In this document: positions 9,112-16,381 of the stretch, piece by piece
How positions within the stretch are numbered: the first letter of the stretch is position 1
Layout: each line of letters begins with the position of its first letter
From: CAVOOW01 sp963697675
Lineage (GTDB): Bacteria; Actinomycetota; Actinomycetes; JACCUZ01
Length of the DNA stretch: 64,000 bases
Direction: 5' to 3'
Assembly (NCBI GenBank): GCA_963697675.1
Contig: CAVOOW010000003.1
Location: 331,986-395,985, forward strand
Made by a program: the position numbers and the translations under genes
Notes under the pieces: model-generated
The model's database searches: none
Told to the model about the DNA's origin: nothing
Seen by the model: only the letters and a program-made list of their open reading frames with translations

Positions 9112-9198
9112 GTCGCCTCAGTAGGCGAACAGTCGCCTCAGTAGGGATGCAGGCCTGCTGAAGCGACGCCTCGCCTGCCAAACGTGGTCAACTGCGGG
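9112..9198 (-). repeat. Dispersed hairpin element, copy 2
   Basis: Read on the minus strand it begins gttgaccacgtttggcaggc and matches copy 1 over its full length with a few changes, including the outer palindromic arms and the tail gactgttcgcctactga. It sits between the convergent ends of the disulfide reductase and the WS/DGAT gene. Confidence 0.75.
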
Positions 9199-9258
9199 CC
9201 ACGGGAGGCGTTTCCGCGGAAACGTTTCGCGACCGCTTTCAGGACGGCTTGCCCTGAC

Positions 9259-10731
9259 TTATGCAGGGCCGGCGGAGATGGCGGCGAGCATCTCGTCGAG
9301 CTCGGCCCGCAGATATCCCGCGAGCACGTCGAGGTCCGGCATCAGCTCGCGGCAGGCAACCAGGCCGAAGTACATCGTCCCGCAATAGCTCATCACCGTG
9401 ATGTTCAGTCCCTGGCCGTCGGTGATTGCCGACACGGGGTAGTAGGCCACCAGCTTGGCGCCCCCGAGGTAGAGCGGGACCTGAGGGCCCGGCACGTTGG
9501 AGATGATCAGGTTGTACGGACTCACACGTTCGAACAGCCGCAACCGCGCGGACAGCCGCCAGGCCTGGTTGGCCAGCACCGGCATGGCGAACTCGCTGAC
9601 GTCGGCGAGCAGGCTGGCCGGGATCGCGTCGTGCTGCTCCTTCGCGACCCCCATCGCCAGGTGCACGGCAGCGAGCCGGTCGGCGGCGGAGTCGAGGTGC
9701 GTGGGGAGACCGGCCAGCATCATCGAGATCTGGTTGCCGAGCTCGCCCTGTTGCGACTCGGTGCGGACCGAGACGGGCACGGCGGCGATCAGCGCCGACG
9801 GCGGCAGCGCATCGTGGTCGAGCAGCCAGCGACGCAGCGCGCCCGCGCACACCGCCATGACGACGTCGTTGACGGTGAGGCCGGTGATGGCGCGGATGGA
9901 CTTGACCTCCGAGAGCGGAAGGTCGGTGAAGGCCCATCGGCGATGCGCCGTGATGTTGGCGTTGAACGGGGTGCGCGGAGCCCGCGACCTCACGCCCGGC
10001 AGGAGCAGGCCGTCCTCGTCGTCATGGCGGCCGGAAAGACCGGGCAGACCGGGCAGGTCGGGCAGCAGCTGGGCGAGCGGCACCCGCAGGGCACCGGCGA
10101 TCGCCGGCGACGAGCGGATCAGGTCCGCCGCGACCTGGAACGCCTGACCCGGTTGGCCGAGCGCCGACTGAAGGCTGCGCGCGAGCAGGGTCAACGAGCT
10201 GGGTGGCTGCTCGCCGACGTACGGCTCCGGCGACTCGGGCGCGGGCCTGCCCTCGGGTGTGAGGTCGAGCAGCGCGCTGAGGATGTCGCCGCCGGAGACA
10301 CCGTCGACTGCTGCGTGGTGGATCTTGTTGTAGATCGCGACCATCCCGCGCGGCAGGCCGGAGATCAGGTAGAGCTCCCACAGCGGGCGCCGGCGGTCCA
10401 GTGGCCGCGCGTGCAACCGGGCCACCTGCTCGGACAGCTGGCGATCGCTGCCGGGCTTGGGCAGCGCCAGCTCCCGGACGTGGAACTCGATGTCGAAGTC
10501 CGGGTCGTCGATCCAGTAGGCCTTGTCGAGTCCGAGCGGCACTTCGACGAGCCGTCGACGGAACAGCGGCACGAGCGGCAACCGCTCGGCGATCGCGTCG
10601 GTGAGGTGGTCGAGCGTGAACTCTTCGCCGGCCGTGTGGGGATCGAGGATGCACACGCTGCCCACGTGTCCGAAAACCGAGCGAGTCTCCATCGCCAGGA
10701 ACTGGGAATCAAGTCCGGTGAGCTGTTTCAC
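9259..10731 (-). CDS. WS/DGAT wax ester synthase/diacylglycerol acyltransferase
   Basis: Acyl-CoA-dependent acyltransferase, 490 residues, that makes triacylglycerol or wax esters as storage lipid in actinobacteria. The N-terminus MKQLTGLDSQFLAMET is typical. The catalytic HHxxxDG motif is present as KIHHAAVDGVSGGD (His138, His139, Asp143). Later conserved parts are TVNDVVMAVCAGALRRWL, GNQISMMLAGLPTH and the NVPGPQVPLYLGGAKL block that forms the second half of the family fold. Its ATG overlaps the stop of the upstream alpha/beta hydrolase gene by four bases, so the two are translated together. The hydrolase partner suggests joint lipid turnover. Confidence 0.93.
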   Translation of the reverse strand: MKQLTGLDSQFLAMETRSVFGHVGSVCILDPHTAGEEFTLDHLTDAIAERLPLVPLFRRRLVEVPLGLDKAYWIDDPDFDIEFHVRELALPKPGSDRQLSEQVARLHARPLDRRRPLWELYLISGLPRGMVAIYNKIHHAAVDGVSGGDILSALLDLTPEGRPAPESPEPYVGEQPPSSLTLLARSLQSALGQPGQAFQVAADLIRSSPAIAGALRVPLAQLLPDLPGLPGLSGRHDDEDGLLLPGVRSRAPRTPFNANITAHRRWAFTDLPLSEVKSIRAITGLTVNDVVMAVCAGALRRWLLDHDALPPSALIAAVPVSVRTESQQGELGNQISMMLAGLPTHLDSAADRLAAVHLAMGVAKEQHDAIPASLLADVSEFAMPVLANQAWRLSARLRLFERVSPYNLIISNVPGPQVPLYLGGAKLVAYYPVSAITDGQGLNITVMSYCGTMYFGLVACRELMPDLDVLAGYLRAELDEMLAAISAGPA

Positions 10732-11717
10732 TCGGTGTTCCTTCGCGGGTCCGTCGGTTTCGAGCTGGTGGTCAGTGCGCCGCCGTGAGCATAGGAATTC
10801 TTTGTACGCGCGGCCGCGCCCGCCGCCGTGGTTTGCAGCCAGTCACGGATGTGCCCGGCGGTCCAGTCGGGCACCTCGAGCTGGGGGACGTGCCCCACAT
10901 CCTTCGCGACCTCGAACCGCCAGCCAGGATTGGCTTTCGCCGCCGCACGGGCGGACTCTATGGACACGAGCCGGTCCTTGTCCCCGTGCAGCAACAGCAC
11001 CGGACCCGCCATCCCCGCCAGCATGTCGGCGTGCCGTCGCCGGAGGGCGAGCACCCGCAGCAGTGAGCGCGCCGCCGCCAGCATCGCGTCATCGACCTCG
11101 TCGTACGAGCGGCGCATGCGCGCCAGGGCGATGTGCTGCTCGACCACTTCGGCGGGCACTCTGTTGACGTCGACGCAGCACAGGCGGAGCAGTGCCATCG
11201 CGGCCTCCTCGGGACTGCTGCTGCGGCGTCGGGCCCGCAGCGCGGCTCGTCCGAGGGGCGGAACGGCGTACAGCGCGAACATGGCCGCGACCAAGGGATC
11301 GGGGCGCGCTCGTACCGCTGGAGGAAGTGCCGGATCGATCAGCACCGCGCCCGCCACCGTTTCGGGGTGTGCGTGTGCCTGCAGTGTCGTGATCAGCCCA
11401 CCCATCGAGTTGCCGACCAGGATCGCCGGTCCGGCGACCACCTCCGACAGGAACCGGTGCAGCAGCTGTTGGTTGTCGGTCACCGACGCGGACCGGCTCA
11501 TGGCTCGGGTCCGGCCGAAGCCGACCAGGTCGAGGGCGATCACGCGAAACGTGTCGGTGAGGCGGGGCGCGAGCGCCGCCCAGTTGAGCAGCGATCCGCC
11601 GAGTCCGTGGACGCACACCAGGAGCGGGCCGTCGGCGGGACCACCGTGGTCGACGTAGTGGACGGGGCCGTCCAGATCGACCCACAGCGACGTCGGTGGG
11701 CTGTCGTCGACGCTCAC
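10728..11717 (-). CDS. Alpha/beta-fold hydrolase
   Basis: Serine hydrolase of about 329 residues. The oxyanion region is VCVHGLGGSLLNW, the nucleophile elbow is LVGNSMGG, the acid is in LLLHGDKDRLV and the histidine in VGHVPQLEVPDW. GTG at 11717 is preferred over the upstream ATG (11837) because the extra 40 residues are arginine-rich and do not look like the fold, and a gggag sequence lies at the right distance. Coupled by a four-base overlap to the WS/DGAT gene, it is likely a lipase or esterase acting on acylglycerols or similar esters; that substrate is inferred from context. Confidence 0.87.
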   Translation of the reverse strand: MSVDDSPPTSLWVDLDGPVHYVDHGGPADGPLLVCVHGLGGSLLNWAALAPRLTDTFRVIALDLVGFGRTRAMSRSASVTDNQQLLHRFLSEVVAGPAILVGNSMGGLITTLQAHAHPETVAGAVLIDPALPPAVRARPDPLVAAMFALYAVPPLGRAALRARRRSSSPEEAAMALLRLCCVDVNRVPAEVVEQHIALARMRRSYDEVDDAMLAAARSLLRVLALRRRHADMLAGMAGPVLLLHGDKDRLVSIESARAAAKANPGWRFEVAKDVGHVPQLEVPDWTAGHIRDWLQTTAAGAAARTKNSYAHGGALTTSSKPTDPRRNTE

Positions 11718-11940
11718 GTAGGGAGGTCTCCCGGGATAGCACCTGGACGCGGCACGACGGACGACGCGTCGCCGCCGCCGAATGGTTGGAGCTACTTGTT
11801 CTATCAGAGCGGGCTGGGTCGACCCGGACGAATGCACTCCTCGATGTGGTCACAGGACGGTCGCAGTCGCGCGGGCGAATCGCTAAGGCCGATCGCCGTG
11901 GCGCCGATAGGTCAAGTGATAAGCCACGAAACGGAAGTGA

Positions 11941-12170
11941 TGACGGCTTCGGAAGAGCCATCGATGCCCGTGAAACCGGACCCAGTCCGGCGCGGTGCGC
12001 TGCATCACGCCTTCCGGTTGGTCGAGGCGGTGCAACTGCCCGACGTCGAGCAGGCTCGGACCGCCGTCGCGGCCGGGCTGGCCGACGCGGAACGCCATGT
12101 CTGGCCGGAGACCATCGCGACCCTCAGATCGTCGGCCAGGTGCGCGCCGACCGGGGGACCGCGACCGTGA
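11941..12170 (+). pseudogene. Possible gene fragment, unknown family
   Basis: A 75-codon stretch with coding-like codon use reads GALHHAFRLVEAVQLPDVEQ and continues to ERHVWPETIATLRS before losing any coding look where it runs into the 3' end of the uracil-DNA glycosylase gene on the other strand. It looks like the first part of a helical sensory or regulatory protein whose remainder has gone. The family is not recognised. The rest of the 11718-12123 interval shows nothing. Confidence 0.3.
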
Positions 12171-12945
12171 TGGTCGCGCGCTTGGTCTGCGCATCAGCCC
12201 CGGTGCGCCCGGCCCAGGCGTCGAGCGACCTCATCCATGGCGGCAGCCCTGGTGGCAGGTCGAACTCCGGGATGACCGCCAGGTCGGTCTTGTTGATCGT
12301 GTCGCCGTAGGGGACGAGCTCGGTGGGCTGGTCCTGAGTGACGTGCCCGTCGAAGCTGGCAAGCGCCGCGTTCCATGAGGCGCAGAGCTTCTTGAACGCG
12401 TCGGCCTTCGTGATCGAACCGCTGCGACTGGCGGACTCCGGGTAGGTCGGGTGGGAGACAGCGGCGTACAACGCGGTGCAGCTGGCGCCTTCCGGTGTCT
12501 CCTTCCACGCCTGGTACGCGCGGTCGGCCAGCTGCCCGAGCGCGAGGATCGCCTGGATGTCGTTGTTGGCGACAAGGGCGTTCAGCCAGGCGTGCCGGTA
12601 GTCGGCGACGCTCTTGTCGTTGACGTGCTTGGTCCCGCCGCTCTGTCCGTAGACGGAGTAGAGAAGGGCGTTGATGAGTACGTAGCTGCTGGTGATGCCC
12701 ATCTTCGCGAGCAGGCCCTGGGTCCGCTGGCCTGCCTCACCCACGAGGATGCGCCGGCAGATCGACTCGTGGGTGGCTGGGTCCTGTCCGATGACCAGGA
12801 CGCGCGCTGTGCCGTCGAGGCGTCCGCGGTGGAACATCGGGCCCCACTCGGTGCGGAACGCGTCCGGCGGGTAGACGTCGTCGCCCGGGTAGGTGTCGAC
12901 GAGTGTCGCGTAGGGCTCTTGCACATAGCCGGGGTCGAAACGCAT
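12124..12945 (-). CDS. Uracil-DNA glycosylase family protein
   Basis: DNA repair glycosylase-fold protein, about 273 residues. Motif A reads VLVIGQDPATHES, with the GQDP signature of the UDG superfamily. Motif B is AVSHPTYPES, where the histidine contacts uracil. A conserved LINALLYSVYGQ helix and the LALGQLADRAYQ segment lie between. There is no N-terminal iron-sulfur cysteine cluster, so this is not a canonical family 4 enzyme. ATG at 12945 is preferred because homology starts with RFDPGYVQEPY. The last 25 residues look ragged and may include a frame break near the stop. Confidence 0.82.
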   Translation of the reverse strand: MRFDPGYVQEPYATLVDTYPGDDVYPPDAFRTEWGPMFHRGRLDGTARVLVIGQDPATHESICRRILVGEAGQRTQGLLAKMGITSSYVLINALLYSVYGQSGGTKHVNDKSVADYRHAWLNALVANNDIQAILALGQLADRAYQAWKETPEGASCTALYAAVSHPTYPESASRSGSITKADAFKKLCASWNAALASFDGHVTQDQPTELVPYGDTINKTDLAVIPEFDLPPGLPPWMRSLDAWAGRTGADAQTKRATITVAVPRSARTWPTI

Positions 12946-13118
12946 CTCCGTCGCCGTCCCTCTCCTTGGTAGTCGGCGTAGTTCACCTATGAGAACGAGA
13001 GAACACCCAGGACAGTCCAGATACACCCTCCAGCGCGCATTTTCTTGCCCCCAGGCGGTGAGCGTGCCTCGTCCGAGGCGGCCCTCAGCAGCGCCGGTGG
13101 TGTCTGGCGCAGAGGTGT

Positions 13119-13226
13119 GATCGCCGGTCGTCCGGAAGCCAGCAGGTCAAGCGCCTCGCCGAGAGCCTTCGCTTCGTCGGCCCGCCCGTACAGGCGCGTC
13201 ATCGGCCTCCCCGCGGCCATGATCAC
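13119..13226 (-). pseudogene. Remnant of a LuxR-type AAA ATPase regulator (N-terminus only)
   Basis: MTRLYGRADEAKALGEALDL followed by LASGRPAI is the standard opening of large ATP-dependent LuxR regulators, normally followed at once by a Walker A motif (GxxGxGKT). Here the frame continues into unrelated sequence with no Walker A and stops soon after, so only about 35 residues of a roughly 900-residue protein remain. Confidence 0.55.
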
Positions 13227-13265
13227 AGATGCTACTGCGAGGCGGGCGAGCCGAACGGCTGGTGT

Positions 13266-13330
13266 GCGGCGGCCTGCGGGCCTTCACCTTGCAAACCCCC
13301 CACGGGTTGAAGTGCATCGCAGGCCGCCGC
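13266..13330. repeat. 65-nt hairpin with perfect 13-bp stem
   Basis: Left arm gcggcggcctgcg (13266-13278) and right arm cgcaggccgccgc (13318-13330) are perfect complements. The 39-base interior can fold again (aaccc/gggtt). No T-run follows either side. It sits in an interval without genes, between the LuxR remnant and the DinB-like gene, and may be a structured RNA or a mobile hairpin. The remaining part of 12946-13563 shows nothing else. Confidence 0.5.
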
Positions 13331-13563
13331 GCGGGACTGACCTTCCTCGCTGATTCGTGTGATCGCCATGGTTACTTCGGACCAGTTTCGCTACCCGTTG
13401 TCCTGATGTATCCGAGGACCATGGCGAAATCTTTGCGGCGCGCCTGCAGACGTGGAGCGTCGTGGCATGCAAAGTGGCCGCTAGGCCCGCGTCGCCTAAC
13501 CCCCCGGGCGGCGTGGGTCAGCGAAGACATACGCGACGGAGCCACGGATGAAATTGTGGGTTG

Positions 13564-14145
13564 GTGACCAAATCGTCCAGGTCTGATGACGAGCAGAAAG
13601 CCCCCAGCTTGAGCGACATTGTGGTCGAGAACGTCGTTCGCCCCGAACGCACGGTGTCCGGCCCGTGGCTGCAGGTGATCGCATCGAACCTCGACTACCA
13701 CCGAGCGAGCTTTCTGTGGAAGTGCGAAGGCCTTTCGGACGCACAACTTCGCCAGCATGCGGTGCCGTCGTCGGCGTTGACCCTGCTGGGGCTCATGCGC
13801 CATCTGCAGGGGGTCGAGCGCGCCTGGTTCCAACGCACGCTGGCGGGCACAACACCTGATTTCTTCCCCTACCGGAGCTACGTGACCGCTGACGGCGACG
13901 AGTGGTACGACGAGTCGGACCCCACGTCGGCCAAGGTCGTCTACGAGGACTACCTGAAGGCGTGCGAAGAGTCACGCCAGGTGTTCGCGAAGGTGACCGA
14001 CGACCTCGCGCGCATCGTGCCGAACGAGGAGTTCGGCGACTCCGATGTGCGGTTCATCCTCGAGCACGTGATCGAGGAGTACGCCCGTCACCTGGGCCAT
14101 GCGGATCTCCTCCGCGAAGCCATCGACGGTGCCACGGGCGAGTAG
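13564..14145 (+). CDS. DinB-like (DUF664) protein
   Basis: Four-helix-bundle protein of the DinB/DUF664 superfamily, about 193 residues. The metal-ligand histidines are placed as in the family: LMRHLQGVERAWF in helix 2 and IEEYARHLGHADLLREA in the last helix, with a first histidine in NLDYHRASF. Some relatives are mycothiol-dependent transferases acting in detoxification; the substrate here is unknown. GTG at 13564 or the adjacent TTG are both possible starts. The gene stands alone. Confidence 0.85.
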   Translation: MTKSSRSDDEQKAPSLSDIVVENVVRPERTVSGPWLQVIASNLDYHRASFLWKCEGLSDAQLRQHAVPSSALTLLGLMRHLQGVERAWFQRTLAGTTPDFFPYRSYVTADGDEWYDESDPTSAKVVYEDYLKACEESRQVFAKVTDDLARIVPNEEFGDSDVRFILEHVIEEYARHLGHADLLREAIDGATGE

Positions 14146-14209
14146 TGGTCCCGCCTCTGGCGGCTCACTGGCAAATTTCGCGCGCATGTTCGTCGACGTG
14201 TCTGAGACG

Positions 14210-14854
14210 ATGCCCGTCATGAGGTCGATCCCGACGTTCCTCGCTGTCGCCGCGGTCGTGACACTGTCCCCCGGCCCGGCGTTCGCGCTGCTGCTCCAGG
14301 TCGCTGCTGTTCATGGCCGGCGTGTCGCACTGGCGAACATCGCCGGCAACTCTGTCGGCGTGCTGACGTGGGGTGTGCTGTCCGCGGTCGGTGTCTCGGC
14401 ACTCATCGCCGCCAACGAGCTCGCCTATGACGTTCTCCGGCTCGGTGGCGCCGTGTTCCTGCTCTGGCTCGGTGCACGCGCACTCTGGCGGAGTCGCCGC
14501 CACCTGGAGGTCAGACCGACGGTCGGGGCGGCTGACTCCGAGGGCTGGTCTCGATCGGCCTGCTGGCGGGCGGCGCGCAAGGGGCTGATCAACAGCCTTG
14601 CCAATCCGAAGCTCGCCGTCTTCTTCGTTGCCCTGTTCCCGCAGTTCGTGGCTCCTGGCGCGTCGGTGCTGCCCGCAGCGTTGGCCATGGCCGCGGTGAT
14701 CGTGACCTTCGACGTCGTCTGGTACGGATCAGTCGCCCTGGCCGTCGACCGGTTCCACCGTGCACTGCGGCCCCGCTTGACGCGGTGGTTGGAGCGGGTC
14801 AGCGGTGCCGCGCTGATCGCGTTCGGCCTTCGACTGACCGCTGAGACTCGCTGA
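14210..14854 (+). CDS. LysE-family amino acid exporter
   Basis: Small integral membrane exporter of the LysE/RhtB family, about 214 residues with six predicted helices. TLSPGPAFALLLQVAAVHGR is the family's conserved first loop (SPGP-hallmark). Others are ANIAGNSVGVLTWG, LRLGGAVFLLWLGARALWRS and the GLINSLANPKLAVFFVALFP block before the last helices. ATG 14210 is preferred from several in-frame ATGs because it is closest to the first hydrophobic segment. The transported amino acid is not predictable. Confidence 0.9.
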   Translation: MPVMRSIPTFLAVAAVVTLSPGPAFALLLQVAAVHGRRVALANIAGNSVGVLTWGVLSAVGVSALIAANELAYDVLRLGGAVFLLWLGARALWRSRRHLEVRPTVGAADSEGWSRSACWRAARKGLINSLANPKLAVFFVALFPQFVAPGASVLPAALAMAAVIVTFDVVWYGSVALAVDRFHRALRPRLTRWLERVSGAALIAFGLRLTAETR

Positions 14855-14876
14855 GCCGGTGTCATCGAGCGCCTCA

Positions 14877-15010
14877 GAGACGACGTAGTAGGTCGCGACC
14901 TCGATCGGCGCCGCCAAGCCCGGCTGGACGTTGACATCGAGCTCCACCGGGATGGCCGACCGACGGGCCAGCGCCTTGAGTGCTGGGCCCGGCCGGGCGG
15001 GTGTAGACAC
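14877..15010 (-). pseudogene. Fragment of a sensor histidine kinase
   Basis: On the minus strand a stretch reads LKALARRSAIPVELDV then PIEVATYYVVSEAL, which is the ATPase-domain entry of NarL-type histidine kinases (VE..AYYVVSEALTNxxKHA). It departs from the family right after SEAL and runs into the LysE gene on the opposite strand. Neither the phosphoacceptor histidine nor the G boxes are present, so about 40 residues survive of a protein normally over 400 long. Confidence 0.6.
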
Positions 15011-15053
15011 GGCCGATCCGCTGTCCGCTCGATCGACGCGGCATACTCCACCT

Positions 15054-15230
15054 GTGCGAATTCCGCATTGGGTCAGCAGGCTCCGCCGACCGAAGGCGAA
15101 GAAAGGGCATTGTCTGGAGTGTGGTGGGAAGATCGGCCTCCTTGCGAGAAAAGCTCTGTACGGCCGGGAGTACTGTTCGCAGGAGTGCCTGCTCGATGCC
15201 GCTGAAAAGCGGGGCTGGCAAATCTCCTAG
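15054..15230 (+). CDS. Small zinc-ribbon-like protein
   Basis: Protein of 58 residues with two metal-binding knuckles: CLECGGKIG and YCSQECLLDAAEKRGW. The spacing (CxxC, then CxxxC) and the short basic N-terminus resemble small TRASH or FCS-type zinc fingers. GTG at 15054 begins the basic segment MRIPHWVSRLRRPKAKK. No family name or function can be given; an RNA, DNA or protein-binding role is possible. Confidence 0.6.
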   Translation: MRIPHWVSRLRRPKAKKGHCLECGGKIGLLARKALYGREYCSQECLLDAAEKRGWQIS

Positions 15231-15389
15231 CCTTGCCGCGAGGCTCCCTTGCTCGCAGGTAGCGGGATGAGCCGGATCTCGGGGCCCACCCGACCTGGGT
15301 CGACTTCGCGCGGCGTGTAGTTAGCACTTGGGCTCGTCGGATCCGCGAGACCGCCAGACACCATCGCCGCGTCGGGAGATAGTTGCCAC

Positions 15390-16229
15390 ATGTGGGATCG
15401 ATTTGCAGAGCGCAGGCTGGCTGCGACCGGGACGGCTGGGCGGGCGATGCCTGAGACCCGTCGACCGGTCGGCCGGGCGTTCGTTCGGCGTCGCGCCGTT
15501 TCCCCTGTGCCGACCGTCGTTCCGGACTGGCGTGCTCCCGTTCGACGTCTACCGACATCGGGCAGTGACAGGTCATTCAAGTGGGACCTGCTCGCGGTGG
15601 CGGGTCATCCGGCATTTCTGGTCCTTGCACCATCCGCAACATCCCTCGACCGGGCTCACGCACGCGCGGCGGAGCTTACGACCGCTGCTGTCGGCCGCAC
15701 CGTGGCTGAGGCGGCGCGCCGGATCGACCGGACGCGCGTCGACCTGGCGCTGGTGGTGGCGGACGATCTCGATGCACAGGTGGCGACGGTGCAGGGGCTG
15801 GTCCGGCTGCCGGCTCGGCTGCCCATTCTGGTCGAGGCGGATGCCGAGTCCGCCGGATCGCTCATCGCCCTGCTGCGCGGGGGAGCCGACGGGCTGTTGC
15901 CTGCGTCCAGCAGTCCGGGCGTTGTCCTACGGTGCGCCCGCGCGGTGCTGGGCGGGGAGCTGGTGCTGCCACGGGCAGCCGTACGGCTGTTGGTCACTGA
16001 GGTCAGGTTGGCGACGCTGGCCGACGACCCGTTGAACGAAGTGCTGGGGCGCCTGACCAAGCGGGAGCGCGAGGTCGTCGTCCTGCAATACAGCGGCATG
16101 TCGACGCACGACGTGGCCAGCCACCTGGTCATCAGCGAGACGACGGTTCGGTCGCATCTGCACTCCGGCCTCGCCCGCCTGCGCCTGCGGTCCCGTGACG
16201 ATCTGTTCCGGCTGCTCGACGGCTCGTGA
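15390..16229 (+). CDS. LuxR-family response-regulator-like transcription factor
   Basis: DNA-binding regulator of up to 279 residues. The C-terminal LuxR helix-turn-helix is clear: LTKREREVVVLQYSGMSTHD, then VISETTVRSHLHSGLARL. The middle resembles a degenerate receiver fold (LALVVADDLDAQVATVQGLV, LLRGGADGLLPASSSPG, AVLGGELVLPRAAVRLL), with no obvious phosphoacceptor aspartate, so control by phosphorylation is doubtful. The first 60 residues are low-complexity and the true start may lie downstream. It precedes the large secreted-protein gene and could regulate it; that is inference. Confidence 0.82.
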   Translation: MWDRFAERRLAATGTAGRAMPETRRPVGRAFVRRRAVSPVPTVVPDWRAPVRRLPTSGSDRSFKWDLLAVAGHPAFLVLAPSATSLDRAHARAAELTTAAVGRTVAEAARRIDRTRVDLALVVADDLDAQVATVQGLVRLPARLPILVEADAESAGSLIALLRGGADGLLPASSSPGVVLRCARAVLGGELVLPRAAVRLLVTEVRLATLADDPLNEVLGRLTKREREVVVLQYSGMSTHDVASHLVISETTVRSHLHSGLARLRLRSRDDLFRLLDGS

Positions 16230-16381
16230 CTGGGCGTCGCCGGATGTCCGCAACACCCCGGTACGTCCTCGAGCGTTGACACGTCTGGACGGGCCACGCC
16301 CGTAGACCTGCCGGATAAACCTTGACCATGTGGGCGGAGACGTGCGCATCGCTGACGTCCACGGAGCAAGGGTGGGATCTC

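Noticed and set aside
5872..9198. Composite transposon bounded by the two inverted hairpin elements
   Set aside because: No transposase lies between them, the genes between look native, and a third copy sits elsewhere alone.
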